The translations under genes were made by a program, and so were the position numbers. The notes under the pieces are model-generated. The model was not told the origin of the DNA. It was given only the letters and a program-made list of their open reading frames with translations, and did not search any database. 64,000 nt of DNA from Pseudomonas taiwanensis (GTDB lineage Bacteria > Pseudomonadota > Gammaproteobacteria > Pseudomonadales > Pseudomonadaceae), in NCBI RefSeq assembly GCF_013393345.1, contig NZ_QJRF01000030.1:248001-312000 (forward strand), written 5' to 3'. How positions within the stretch are numbered: the stretch's first letter is position 1; the number at the start of each line of letters is the position of its first letter. Below, one piece after another: positions 8,096 to 17,108 of the stretch.

Positions 8096-9859
8096 ATGTA
8101 TCTGGCCGAACTGAATATCTGTAATTTCAGGAAGCTAAGGGATGTCCAGCTGCGCTTTCAGTCCGGCCTGAACGTCCTGGTTGGGGCTAACAACGTAGGC
8201 AAGAGCGCTGTAGTCGACGCACTACGGGCATTGCTGGTCGGGTATGAAGAGTCCTATCCGCGCTTCGGAATCGAAGACCGCCATCGTCCTCCGCGGGAAG
8301 AGCCAACTGGAGACATCGAGTTCCACTATGTCTTTCGAGGGCTAGGACCCGACGACGAAGCCGACTTTTTGGCCGCACTCAAACTCGGCGCCGTCGGTCA
8401 AGTGGAGGCGCACTTTCATGTCCGTTATTCAGATGCGGACCAAGGGGGGCGCTTTAGGGTGCGCCGCTGGTGTGGCGATCATCAGGAGGTGTCGCTGACG
8501 GCGGACATGATCGAGAACCTACGTGGGGTCTATTTGCAGCCCCTACGTGATGCAACACAAGGGCTTCGCCCCGGCCGAAACAGTCAGCTTTCGCGCTTGC
8601 TTCATTTGCTCACCGATGGAGCAGGTCGCGAGGGCATCAATGACGCGTTGCAGCGTTTGGATAACGAGCTTCGGGAGCATGCTCCTATCCGGAGTACGCA
8701 GACTGCAATTACTGATCGTCATAACGCGATGCTTGGAGAGCAGCTACGTCAAGCCCTCACTGTGGGACTGAGTGCCTCCGACTTTCAACGCCTTTCCACA
8801 CGATTGACACTCTCTGTAGATGACTTCGAGCTTGAGCAGAACGGCCTGGGCTTCAACAACTTGATTTTCATGGCTGTGGTACTCAGTGAGCTGGCTCGTA
8901 ACTCTGACGCGGCATACCGCGGCCTAATCGTGGAGGAGCCGGAAGCGCACCTACATCCTCAACTGCAGGCAGTGCTGTTGAGATATCTGGCGAGCTTGCA
9001 GGAGGTGGATGGAGAACAGCCTGTTCAACTCTTCGTGACGAGCCATTCACCCAACTTCGCCAGCAATGCAAATCTCGATTGCCTCGTTTGCTTGGTGGAG
9101 TCGGCGGGACGAGTCGAGACGTTCTTTCCGCGCGAAGTAAGGTTTGAGAGGGGCAAGCGGGAAAAGCTGGAGCGATATCTCGATGTCACTCGTGCGGAGC
9201 TGTTCTTTGCACGGCGGGTCATTTTTGTTGAAGGGGCAGCAGAGATGATGCTCGTCGATGCTTTGGCCACCGCGGCTGGCTTCGACTTACATGGGCATGG
9301 AGTGAGCCTCATCAGCGTCGAGGGACTCAATTTCGATTCCTTCCTTCCACTGTTTGGCGAGAACGCACTAAAGATTCCTGTCGCGTTGATCACTGACGCT
9401 GACCCATCAGGGGTCGTGGTTCCCGGTCAACCGGCCCAGCCCTTGTATCCTGCCTTGGGGGCTGATGTTCAGGTTTCTGACAACACGGCCAATATGCTTG
9501 AGCTTGAGGACAGATACGTCCAAGTTTTCCATGGCGTTAAAACGCTGGAGTACGACTTGGCTCTGCATCCGAACAATCGCGCAGCCATGTTGGTTGCCTT
9601 GGCTGAAATCCATCCTCAGATTGCTCAAGACCTTGAGGTGGTCGTTAATTTGGCCCCTGACGATGCAGCTAAGGCAAAAGCACTGTTCTGTGGAATGTTT
9701 GAACGTCCATCTACCCAGAAGAACGTGCAGAAGGGCCGCTTTGGTCAATCCCTGGCCTATGTAATCGGAGAGGGAGCCGCCTGTGAGGTCCCACCTTACA
9801 TCCTCGATGCGATCGTTCATGTGTGCCAGGTACCGGACGCAGGAGCGGAGGCAGAATGA
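8096..9859 (+). CDS. gajA: Gabija subunit GajA, OLD-family ATPase/TOPRIM nuclease
   Basis: A 587-residue OLD-family protein. N-terminal ABC-type ATPase: Walker A GANNVGKSAVVDALR, then the signature and Walker B region around NGLGFNNLIFMAVVLSELA and LIVEEPEAHLHPQLQ, with the switch VTSHSPNFAS. C-terminal TOPRIM: VIFVEGAAEMMLVDAL (acidic Glu) and ALITDADPSG (DxD). In Gabija, GajA nicks or cuts DNA when nucleotide pools fall during phage infection. The length is close to known GajA. gajB overlaps its stop by four bases, the normal Gabija arrangement. Upstream are two leftward genes, possibly also defensive. Confidence 0.88.
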   Translation: MYLAELNICNFRKLRDVQLRFQSGLNVLVGANNVGKSAVVDALRALLVGYEESYPRFGIEDRHRPPREEPTGDIEFHYVFRGLGPDDEADFLAALKLGAVGQVEAHFHVRYSDADQGGRFRVRRWCGDHQEVSLTADMIENLRGVYLQPLRDATQGLRPGRNSQLSRLLHLLTDGAGREGINDALQRLDNELREHAPIRSTQTAITDRHNAMLGEQLRQALTVGLSASDFQRLSTRLTLSVDDFELEQNGLGFNNLIFMAVVLSELARNSDAAYRGLIVEEPEAHLHPQLQAVLLRYLASLQEVDGEQPVQLFVTSHSPNFASNANLDCLVCLVESAGRVETFFPREVRFERGKREKLERYLDVTRAELFFARRVIFVEGAAEMMLVDALATAAGFDLHGHGVSLISVEGLNFDSFLPLFGENALKIPVALITDADPSGVVVPGQPAQPLYPALGADVQVSDNTANMLELEDRYVQVFHGVKTLEYDLALHPNNRAAMLVALAEIHPQIAQDLEVVVNLAPDDAAKAKALFCGMFERPSTQKNVQKGRFGQSLAYVIGEGAACEVPPYILDAIVHVCQVPDAGAEAE

Positions 9860-11589
9860 TTGAGCCATCCCCCGAACAGCAGCTCGTCATCGATGCTCCC
9901 CTGGTACCCCTAGCCGTTACGGCATGTGCGGGAAGTGGCAAGACGGCTACTGCCATTCAGCGTCTAGTTGAGATGCGCCGACGCCTTGGTGGAGCGAGGG
10001 GACGCATAGCACTGCTGTCATTCTCTAATGTGGCCGTGGAGACATTTCGGCAGGGTTACCAGGAACTTTCGCAAACACTGCCGAATAGCTCCGGTCGAAG
10101 CAGGGTTGATATCGATACGCTGGATAGCTTCATGACGACCCACGTCATGAAGGCCCATGGTCACCGCACTATGGGAGCAAACCAGACAGCTTTTCTAGTA
10201 ACCGGCGGAGAGCCTTTCCTGGCTGGGTTCAATTGCCCAACGCGGGATCACCCGATACCTGTAAGCGACATCAAGGTTCGATTTAGCGCTGGTCAGCCGC
10301 TCTTCTACTACACGGTACATGGTAACGAGATGCCGCTTAACCAGCTGGATGCTAGTCGAGTGGTTGCTAGATTGGGACGCGTGGGGGGCTATACGCACGA
10401 TCTGGGACGCTATTGGTGCTACCGCGTCCTAAGTGAGCAGCCTGTGGTGCTTAGAGCTTTGGCTCGACGCTACCCTCATATCATCGTCGATGAGGCCCAG
10501 GATATTGGAGTCCTGCATCAAGAGCTTTTGGAGCTTCTGATTGGTGCTGGCGTGCAGGTGTCGCTGATTGGTGATCCAAATCAGGCTATCTATGAGTTCG
10601 CTGATGCCGACGGTCATTTTTTGCGGAACTACCACGAGCGGGAAAGAGTTGTTCCTTACAACCTGACTCGCAACTATCGCTCCGTGCCCTCGATCCTGAG
10701 TGTTGCAAATTACCTTTCGGGAAGGGCGGATGATCCTGATCGTGCTGACGAACCCCCACCTCTCGGAGCCTACTTCATTGGCTATAACGAGCAGGCGCTT
10801 CCACCTCTGTTGGATGCTTTCCATGCAGAACTGAGGCGGCAAGCAATCAACCCTGATAGATCGGCTGTCGTATGTCGTGCGGCTGCAATGGCCTCCAGGC
10901 TGTCGGGAGAAAGAGATCCTGAAGGACGGGGAGTAGTGAAGCTGTTTGCCGAAGCCGCGGTACTTCGAGATCAGAACTCCGACTTCCTGGGGGCATTCAG
11001 AATGGTCGCTCGAGGCATTGTCAGTCTCTTGAATGGCCCACCCCCAGGGCTTCTCAATAGGCTGAGTGGCGTCACTCATGATCGTGATTTGCGCGAGCTG
11101 CGACGTCGGCTGTGGTTGTTCACTAGAGATGCTGCTCAGGGTTTGCCGGCTTCAAGTCTGCCTGCCTCAGGCCAATGGCTTCCCCTGCTGCAGGGGCGAG
11201 TTGCTCAGCTGCTTCGTGACATTCAGCGTGATTTTGAGTTGATCGCACTGGATGGGCTGACACGCCGGCTAACGCGCGCCTCGCTGCCTGCTGGGCCACT
11301 TAGTGTGGGGCTTGAGGTGGCGGTTGAGCAGGAGCCCAAGGCCCGCGTGAGAACCGTTCACCAAGTTAAGGGTGAAAGTATTGATGCCGTCTTATATGTG
11401 GCCAATCGGGCCAACATCGAAGCCATGCTGGCAGGAATGAATACTGAGGTAGGCCGTATTGGCTATGTTGCGGTGACTCGCGCCCGCGATCTGCTTTGGT
11501 TGGCGGTTCCTGCGACCGCCTTGGTTGCCTTGAGACCTCAGCTGGAGCGGGCCGGCTTTCTCGAAGCTGGTCAGGCTCTTGCTGGGTAA
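9856..11589 (+). CDS. gajB: Gabija subunit GajB, UvrD-like helicase
   Basis: A 577-residue superfamily 1 helicase. Motifs in order: Q-motif SPEQQLVIDAP, Walker A ACAGSGKTATAI (I), HIIVDEAQDIG (II), LIGDPNQAIYEFADADG (III), YNLTRNYRS (IV), VRTVHQVKGESIDAVLYV (V) and GYVAVTRARDLLWLAVP (VI). ATG 9856 overlaps the gajA stop as ATGA and follows GGAGCGGAGG. In Gabija it works with GajA, probably sensing DNA ends and consuming nucleotides. A housekeeping UvrD/PcrA would be longer and not coupled to an OLD gene. Confidence 0.88.
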   Translation: MIEPSPEQQLVIDAPLVPLAVTACAGSGKTATAIQRLVEMRRRLGGARGRIALLSFSNVAVETFRQGYQELSQTLPNSSGRSRVDIDTLDSFMTTHVMKAHGHRTMGANQTAFLVTGGEPFLAGFNCPTRDHPIPVSDIKVRFSAGQPLFYYTVHGNEMPLNQLDASRVVARLGRVGGYTHDLGRYWCYRVLSEQPVVLRALARRYPHIIVDEAQDIGVLHQELLELLIGAGVQVSLIGDPNQAIYEFADADGHFLRNYHERERVVPYNLTRNYRSVPSILSVANYLSGRADDPDRADEPPPLGAYFIGYNEQALPPLLDAFHAELRRQAINPDRSAVVCRAAAMASRLSGERDPEGRGVVKLFAEAAVLRDQNSDFLGAFRMVARGIVSLLNGPPPGLLNRLSGVTHDRDLRELRRRLWLFTRDAAQGLPASSLPASGQWLPLLQGRVAQLLRDIQRDFELIALDGLTRRLTRASLPAGPLSVGLEVAVEQEPKARVRTVHQVKGESIDAVLYVANRANIEAMLAGMNTEVGRIGYVAVTRARDLLWLAVPATALVALRPQLERAGFLEAGQALAG

Positions 11590-11751
11590 TCGTCCGCTCT
11601 TGGCCGGTAGCTACCTGTCATGAAGGGCAGCAATCGGCAGTCGAACGCAGTCGGTAGCGAATGGCAGCTAGCGGTTGAATCCACAGTTGGTTGTGGACAC
11701 CAGTACGTCACGGGAGCGTTCCTGGCTCCTGGCTCCCAATGAGGAACCAGG

Positions 11752-12456
11752 TCATGAGGCGCGGAGGTGTCCAGCAGGTCGGATACCGCTTTGAATCGCT
11801 TCGATTCGCGCGTCGATCAGTGGAGTGAGCAAGGCATAGAGTTCGGTAGGCCGGAGAGTGGATCGTTGTTTGCCCAGCAGTTCAATGGACAGTCGCCCCA
11901 GGGCCGTGCGAAGAGGCATGTCCGCATCCTTGAGAAGGCGATCATGCAGGTACTGCAGTTGGATGCGAAGCTCCAGCGGGCAGTGTTCCTGGGCTGCCGC
12001 CCGTATCGAAAGGCCGCGCAGTCGGCCGAGCTCTTCGACTTGCCAGCACCGCTCGGCGACCTCCGGTGTGAGTGCCAGCAGGTGGCAGCGTTGCAAGTCC
12101 AGGTGCTGGATGTGGGCGAGTAATTGCTCCAGCAGACGGCAATGTCCGTCGAAGTCCTCCGGCGTGAGCAGCAGGCGTTGCCAGGCTCGGTAGTTTCCAG
12201 CATCGGTCCAGGCCCGCCAGGAACGTTCCAGTTCGGCTTCAAGCTTCCGGCGGTGGTGCACGGCGTCAGCACTGGTCTGAGCACCTAGCGCACGATGGCG
12301 CTGGACGCCCTGCATGAGTACCAGGCCCAACTGCAACATATCGCGCAATTCTTCTTGCTGGCGGAACTGCCGGCGTCGATCGGCCAGCCACAGGACAACG
12401 CAGGACGCGGCCAGGGCGGCCAGTACGGCCAGTGCGGGCAGGCTCTCTATGATCAT
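11752..12456 (-). CDS. Membrane-anchored protein, possibly nitrate/nitrite-sensing (NIT-like)
   Basis: A 234-residue protein with one N-terminal membrane helix ([20 protein letters not shown]) followed by an all-helical domain. The start of that domain, [18 protein letters not shown], recalls the first helix of NIT (nitrate- and nitrite-sensing) domains, which have a similar Q..R.. pattern. It overlaps the chemoreceptor stop by four bases and so is translated with it. Neighbourhood with nitrate transport genes supports a sensory part for the chemoreceptor, but the family assignment is tentative. Confidence 0.5.
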   Translation of the reverse strand: MIIESLPALAVLAALAASCVVLWLADRRRQFRQQEELRDMLQLGLVLMQGVQRHRALGAQTSADAVHHRRKLEAELERSWRAWTDAGNYRAWQRLLLTPEDFDGHCRLLEQLLAHIQHLDLQRCHLLALTPEVAERCWQVEELGRLRGLSIRAAAQEHCPLELRIQLQYLHDRLLKDADMPLRTALGRLSIELLGKQRSTLRPTELYALLTPLIDARIEAIQSGIRPAGHLRAS

Positions 12457-13646
12457 GGCGTTGCGTCGCCTGTGAGTCGGGTGAGGTAGCGGGTGAGGTC
12501 ATGCAGCTCATGGGTCTGCCGGCTTTGCACCTGAAGGCTGGTGCTGATCTGCTGGAGCTGTTCGCCGAGGTCCTGGTTCGCCTGGTGATGTTCGACCAGC
12601 GCCTGTTGCATGCCGTCGAAACGCTGCAGGTTTTCCTGGCTTTTGCGGGCCAGCCGGTCAAGGCTCTCGGCGAGGCTATTGCTCTGGCCGCTGCCACGCT
12701 CCAGCAGCTCGCGATGGTGTTCGACTTCCTTGCTTACCTGGTTCACGGCCCCGGCGATGGATGTGGCGGCGGCGATGATGTCGCGCGTGGTCCTGTCGGT
12801 AGCGGTCGCCATCTGCCGGACTTCGTCTGCCACCACCGCGAAACCACGCCCTTGCTCGCCAGCACGGGCAGCCTCGATCGAGGCGTTCAGGGCCAGTAGC
12901 TGGGTTTGCTTCGCCAGGTCCTGGATGCCTTGCACCGACTGTTCGACGAGCGCGGTACTTTGCAGCAATTGCGTCACCGCTCGGGCGGTGTCGCCCAGGC
13001 TGCTGCGGATGTCAGCCATCCCGGTCCCCAGTTCCCGCGCCGCCCGGCAGCCGTCCTCGCCCTGGGCATGGGCGGCCGCAAAATCCGAGCGGGCGCTGCT
13101 GGCCATTTCGTCCACGCTGGCCAGGCTGCGTTCAATCTGTTCGCTCGCGGCTGCGATCATGTTCACTCGCTGGCTTTGCTCGCCGCCCTGGACATTGGCC
13201 TTCTGCGCCAACTGCTCCAGTGCCTGGCTGGCGAAGCGCACCTCACTGTTCAGGCGATCATTGCCGCGCAGACGTTCACTGCACTCGACCAGCAGGGTGG
13301 CTTGATCGTTGGCGGATTGGGTACGGAGCAGGCGTGCCAGTTCGTCGAACCAGAAGGCCTCGCTGTAGCGCTGGCGCAATTGGTGCAGATGTAGGGAAAT
13401 GCCCAGGTAGAGTGTTCCCAGAACAAGCCCAAATGCCATTGTCGGCTGACCTGCATGCGCGCAGGCCGCCGCGCCAAGCGCGGTACCGATGGGGACCCAT
13501 GCACCATGCTGAATGCTGGCGACGAGGGCGATACCTGGCTCGAATGGCGGATAGGTTGTCCATTGCCGAGGCGTTCGCTGGAGGTCCTGAACGAGTCTGG
13601 TCGCTCCTTCGATTCCAGTTACACGGGAGTCAGCGAGATTGCTCAT
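12453..13646 (-). CDS. Methyl-accepting chemotaxis-like signalling protein without periplasmic domain
   Basis: About 397 residues. Two close hydrophobic segments near residues 35-85 ([14 protein letters not shown].. [14 protein letters not shown]) leave no room for a periplasmic sensor domain. The C-terminal signalling domain has the hallmark hairpin [20 protein letters not shown] and ADEVRQMA. The ligand may be sensed by the partner protein encoded directly after it (11752-12456). I start at ATG 13646 (MSNLADSRV). It lies beside a porin and nitrate ABC genes, so nitrate or nitrite taxis is a reasonable idea, not shown. Confidence 0.8.
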   Translation of the reverse strand: MSNLADSRVTGIEGATRLVQDLQRTPRQWTTYPPFEPGIALVASIQHGAWVPIGTALGAAACAHAGQPTMAFGLVLGTLYLGISLHLHQLRQRYSEAFWFDELARLLRTQSANDQATLLVECSERLRGNDRLNSEVRFASQALEQLAQKANVQGGEQSQRVNMIAAASEQIERSLASVDEMASSARSDFAAAHAQGEDGCRAARELGTGMADIRSSLGDTARAVTQLLQSTALVEQSVQGIQDLAKQTQLLALNASIEAARAGEQGRGFAVVADEVRQMATATDRTTRDIIAAATSIAGAVNQVSKEVEHHRELLERGSGQSNSLAESLDRLARKSQENLQRFDGMQQALVEHHQANQDLGEQLQQISTSLQVQSRQTHELHDLTRYLTRLTGDATP

Positions 13647-13722
13647 GGTTGGATTCCCACGTGAAGTGAAGACTGTCCGTTGTTCATGGTTGTGCTGCGT
13701 CCTCGCGAGACGTCCAGCAGGA

Positions 13723-13755
13723 TCGGTGTGGGGGCAAGACGCCCGCACACCGATG
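13723..13755 (-). terminator. Hairpin after the porin gene
   Basis: ATCGGTGTG and CACACCGAT (13723-13731, 13747-13755) enclose a second GGGC/GCCC stem with one mismatch. It follows the porin stop on the minus strand without a T-run, so termination may be partial. Confidence 0.55.
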
Positions 13756-13771
13756 TACCCAGCCGTTACGG

Positions 13772-15019
13772 TCAGTAGGTGTATTGCACCTGCACCCAGA
13801 GCTTGTCGGTATCGACCGTGCGGGCTCGATCATCCGAGTCGTAGCTGGCGTACTTGAGCAGTCCGACCAGACCTTTCACGCCTGGTATCGGATGGGCGTA
13901 GGACAGGTCGATCTCGCTGCCGTAGCTGTCGCTGCCCTGCTCGGTGTCGAAGTCGTGGTACCAGGCTTGCAGGCTGCCGCCGGCCAATGGCGCGGTGAAC
14001 CCCAGGTAGGCGTCCTCGATGCCGTCAGCCGGCGTGGTGAGGAACTGGTCGGCCCAGCCCTGGAAGATGTGCTTGGTTGCCAGCGGCGTCTGGAACGCTC
14101 GGTTGCCGGGGCCGCTGTCGCCGCCCAGTACCTCGTAGCCGCCCTTGAGCTGTACGCCGTTGAAGACATACCCCAGCTCCGCCAGGTAGTACTCACTGTC
14201 CAGGTCCAGCGGGTTGTCGGCGTAGTCCTGCTGGCGTGCGTACTCCAGCGCATAGCTGAAACCGGCCAGCGCACCGTTCAGGCGCAGGCCGCTGGTCCGG
14301 CTGGACAGGCTGCCCAGTGGGGAGGTCGCAGTGGTCGCAATGTTGTCCAGGCCGAGCAGGTAGCTGTAGGCGGTCACTGCGAGTTCCGGCCGCACCAGGT
14401 ACTGGGCATTGAACAGGTGACTGTGGCCTTCGATGTTGGCGGGGTTGGTACGGTTATCGAAGCGGCCGTTTTCCGGGCCGAAAATGGTGTTGATGTTGTC
14501 CAGGTAGCTGTAGGTCAGGGTCAGGCCATCAAGGGGCTTGAGCTGGGCCAGTGCAGCGTCGTAGGTCTGCTCGTTCTGCCGCCAGGCCGAGCCGCCGACA
14601 AAGCGTTGGTTGTCCAGGTTGATGCGTTGGCGGCCCAGCACGGCGCTGCCGAAGGCCTGGTCATAGCGCAGCAGGGCCTGGTTGACTTCGGTGCCGTCGG
14701 GGTCGACCACCATGGCGTAGTTGGTCTGGCCGTTGCGGGTGCTGTTGTAGGCGGCATCGCCGAGGCGGCTGACGTTGTCCACTTCCACTAGGCCCGAGAG
14801 GCCGTACCACTTGCCGGTCTGGAAGCCGACGCGGGTGCGCAGGGTCTGGGCATTGGCGTCGCGCAAGTTGTTGTTCTGGTCGACGTTCTCAAAGCGGTAG
14901 CGGGCATCGAGGATGGCTTTGCCCCCAGTGAACAGGTTGCTAACGTCCTCTGTGGCCAGGGCGGCGTGACTGGTGCCGGCAACGGCCAGCGACAGCAGAG
15001 CGGGTTTCAGCATGTGCAT
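13772..15019 (-). CDS. Alginate-export-family outer membrane porin
   Basis: A 415-residue beta-barrel protein with a signal peptide ([20 protein letters not shown]) and a C-terminal aromatic residue (QVQYTY) as in outer membrane proteins. The repeated amphipathic strands and phrases such as [44 protein letters not shown] and [12 protein letters not shown] fit the alginate_exp family, whose Pseudomonas members often lie with nitrate uptake genes. ATG 15019 has AGGAAG upstream. Its leader carries a sigma-54-like promoter and an intrinsic terminator like those ahead of nrtA and nasS, so it probably passes nitrate or nitrite through the outer membrane. That last step is inference. Confidence 0.8.
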   Translation of the reverse strand: MHMLKPALLSLAVAGTSHAALATEDVSNLFTGGKAILDARYRFENVDQNNNLRDANAQTLRTRVGFQTGKWYGLSGLVEVDNVSRLGDAAYNSTRNGQTNYAMVVDPDGTEVNQALLRYDQAFGSAVLGRQRINLDNQRFVGGSAWRQNEQTYDAALAQLKPLDGLTLTYSYLDNINTIFGPENGRFDNRTNPANIEGHSHLFNAQYLVRPELAVTAYSYLLGLDNIATTATSPLGSLSSRTSGLRLNGALAGFSYALEYARQQDYADNPLDLDSEYYLAELGYVFNGVQLKGGYEVLGGDSGPGNRAFQTPLATKHIFQGWADQFLTTPADGIEDAYLGFTAPLAGGSLQAWYHDFDTEQGSDSYGSEIDLSYAHPIPGVKGLVGLLKYASYDSDDRARTVDTDKLWVQVQYTY

Positions 15020-15046
15020 AGCGGACTTCCTAGGTCTGAAAAGCGC

Positions 15047-15099
15047 AAAAAAAACGTCACGGTGTCCGCGCTCCGGGTGGAGAGGGGATTCCGCGACGT
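15047..15099 (-). promoter_or_regulatory. Leader terminator/attenuator upstream of the porin
   Basis: On the minus strand, ACGTCGCGG (15091-15099) pairs with CCGTGACGT (15054-15062) with one mismatch, followed by eight T. It lies between the sigma-54-like promoter at 15151-15166 and the porin ATG at 15019. Position and form match an antiterminator-controlled leader (NasT type). Confidence 0.65.
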
Positions 15100-15150
15100 C
15101 GTTGTCGGTTGAGTGGCAGACACGCCGTTGTGCTGACCGGGGAAGGTCTT

Positions 15151-15166
15151 AGCAGGCACTGTGCCA
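15151..15166 (-). promoter_or_regulatory. Sigma-54-like promoter for the porin
   Basis: Minus-strand TGGCACAGTGCCTGCT, with the GG and GC ten bases apart as in -24/-12 elements; the first T of TTGC is C. Similar elements precede nrtA and nasS. Confidence 0.55.
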
Positions 15167-15315
15167 GTTTGTTCAACTACTTGATTTACATGATGTTTGT
15201 TTAGCGACAAGAACATTTGGCGATTACGTCATGCACCTGCGCGGGCAAGGTTGCATTGGCGGGGTGCGAAGCCGGGTACGGGGGCCCCTGCATGGGGCAT
15301 GCGGGCAAGTCAAAA

Positions 15316-15348
15316 CGCGAAAGCCCGGCACGGGGCCGGGCTTTCGCG
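15316..15348. terminator. Terminator after the nitrate ABC operon
   Basis: Perfect long hairpin CGCGAAAGCCCGGC / GCCGGGCTTTCGCG around ACGGG, with AAA...TTT built in the stem. It lies 18 bases past the stop of the ATPase gene on the minus strand and can act in both directions. Confidence 0.8.
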
Positions 15349-15365
15349 AAGGGCAGGGCGGATAC

Positions 15366-16157
15366 CTAGGCGGCGGGGCGCTGCTGACGTTGGTAGAGGA
15401 ACTCCAGCACTGCGGTGCGGTACTCGTGGTAGCGGGCATCGTTGGCCAGGGCCAGGCGGTCGCGTGGGCGCGCCAGCTCGACCTGGACGATATCGCCGAC
15501 GGTGGCCGCCGGGCCGTTGGTCATCATCATGATGCGGTCGGAGAGCAATACGGCCTCGTCCACGTCATGGGTGACCATCACCACGGTACTGTGGGTCTCG
15601 CCGACGATGCGCAGCAACTCGTCCTGCAGGTGCGCGCGGGTGAGGGCGTCCAGGGCGCCGAAGGGCTCGTCCATCAGCAACACCTTGGGTTCCATCGCCA
15701 GCGCACGGGCGATGCCCACGCGCTGCTTCATGCCGCCGGAGATTTCATTGGGGTGCTTGTGCGCCGCATGATCCAGGCCGACCATCTGCAACGCCGCGGC
15801 GGTACGTTCCTTGAGGCGGGCCTTGCTTTCACGGGCGCCGAAGACCCGCTCTACGGCGAGATGGACGTTGCCGAAGCAGGTCATCCAGGGCAGCAGGCTG
15901 TGGTTCTGGAACACCACGGCGCGCTCAGGGCCAGGGCCGTCGATTTCCCGGCCATTGCAGATCAGCCCGCCGTCGCTGGCATCCAGCAGGCCAGCGATCA
16001 GGTTGAGGACGGTGGACTTGCCGCAGCCGGAGTGGCCGATCAGCGAGACGAACTCGCCACGGGCGATGCAGAGGTTGACGTCGCTGAGGGCCTGGAAACG
16101 ACCCTTGCGCGTATCGAAGTGTTTGCTGACGCCGGTCAGCTCGACGAACTTGTCCAT
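15366..16157 (-). CDS. nrtD: Nitrate ABC transporter ATP-binding protein
   Basis: A 263-residue ABC ATPase of the nitrate/sulfonate/taurine family. Walker A IGHSGCGKSTVLNLIAG, Q-loop QNHSLLPWM, signature EISGGMKQRVGIARALA, Walker B VLLMDEPFGALD, and switch His in VTHDVDEAVLLSDRI. It energises uptake through the permease at 16237 with the binding protein at 17109. It has no C-terminal NrtA-like extension, so it is NrtD-like rather than the long NrtC. ATG 16157 has AGGAGAA upstream. A REP repeat separates it from the permease gene. Confidence 0.9.
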   Translation of the reverse strand: MDKFVELTGVSKHFDTRKGRFQALSDVNLCIARGEFVSLIGHSGCGKSTVLNLIAGLLDASDGGLICNGREIDGPGPERAVVFQNHSLLPWMTCFGNVHLAVERVFGARESKARLKERTAAALQMVGLDHAAHKHPNEISGGMKQRVGIARALAMEPKVLLMDEPFGALDALTRAHLQDELLRIVGETHSTVVMVTHDVDEAVLLSDRIMMMTNGPAATVGDIVQVELARPRDRLALANDARYHEYRTAVLEFLYQRQQRPAA

Positions 16158-16176
16158 CAGGGTTCTCCTGCTCTTG

Positions 16177-16228
16177 GTAGGAGCGAGCTTGCTCGCGAAT
16201 GCGGTTCGCGAGCAGAGCTCGCTCCTAC
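16177..16228. repeat. REP-type inverted repeat
   Basis: GTAGGAGCGAGCTTGCTCGC followed by its inverted partner ending GAGCTCGCTCCTAC. This is the common extragenic palindrome of Pseudomonas genomes and sits between the permease and ATPase genes. Confidence 0.9.
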
Positions 16229-16236
16229 AGGAATGG

Positions 16237-17094
16237 TCAGTTGTTGTAATCGAAGCGCTTGGCCAGCCACAGCAGGCTCTGTTCCAGGGCCAGGCCCACC
16301 AGGCCGACGATGATGATGGCGATGAGGATGTGCTCGACGTTGAGGTTGTTCCATTCGTCCCACACCCAGAAGCCCAGGCCGGTGCCGCCGGTGAGCATTT
16401 CCGCCGCCACGATCACCAGCCAGGCGACACCGATGGCCAGACGGATGCCAGTCATCAGGTGAGGCAATACGGCCGGGAACAGGATGCGGGTGAGGACCTT
16501 GAACTCGGAGAGCTTCAGCACCCTCGCCACGTTGAGGTAGTCCTGCGGCACGCTGGCCACCCCGGCGGCGGTGTTGAGGATGATCGGCCAGATCGAGCTG
16601 ATGAAGATCACCCAGATCGACGCGGGGCCAGCGGCCTCGAACACCAGCAGGCCGATGGGCAGCCAGGCCAACGGCGACACCGGGCGCAGCAAGCTGATGA
16701 TGGGAGAGAGCATCCCGGCCAGGAAGGTGAAGCGGCCGATGGCGAAGCCCAGGGGTATGCCCACCAGCGCCGCCATACCGAAGCCCAGGCCGACGCGGCC
16801 CAGCGAGTGCAGGATGTTCCAGCCGATGCCCATGTCGTTGGGGCCGTTGTCGTAGAAGGGATCGGCAAAGAGTTCCAGCGCCGAATGCCAGGTCGACAGT
16901 GGCCCCGGCAACCCTTCGCTGCGCGCCGCCACCAGGGCCCAGAGGCCAATGAACAGCAGCAGGCCGAGCAGTGGTGGGACCAGCGCCCTCGCCAGGTTGC
17001 TGAATAGCTCCGCGCCTGGTCTGGCCAAGCGTGGATGCGAGCTGGGTGCGGCCTTGGCCGGCAGTGGCAGCGGAGGATTTACCGGAGCGTTCAT
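16237..17094 (-). CDS. nrtB: Nitrate ABC transporter permease
   Basis: A 285-residue integral membrane permease with about six membrane helices (LVPPLLGLLLFIGLWALVA near residue 40, and LIAIIIVGLVGLALEQSLLWLA near the end). The EAA-like loop with DYLNVARVLKLSE and the MTGIRLAIGVAWLVIVAAEM helix are typical of NrtB/SsuC/TauC. ATG 17094 follows GGGAGGTAACG. It begins 14 bases after the nrtA stop, in one operon. Confidence 0.9.
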   Translation of the reverse strand: MNAPVNPPLPLPAKAAPSSHPRLARPGAELFSNLARALVPPLLGLLLFIGLWALVAARSEGLPGPLSTWHSALELFADPFYDNGPNDMGIGWNILHSLGRVGLGFGMAALVGIPLGFAIGRFTFLAGMLSPIISLLRPVSPLAWLPIGLLVFEAAGPASIWVIFISSIWPIILNTAAGVASVPQDYLNVARVLKLSEFKVLTRILFPAVLPHLMTGIRLAIGVAWLVIVAAEMLTGGTGLGFWVWDEWNNLNVEHILIAIIIVGLVGLALEQSLLWLAKRFDYNN

Positions 17095-17108
17095 CGTTAC
17101 CTCCCGGG

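Noticed and set aside
12501-14791. Long plus-strand open frames over the chemoreceptor and porin
   Set aside because: Shadows of the minus-strand genes, low-complexity composition.
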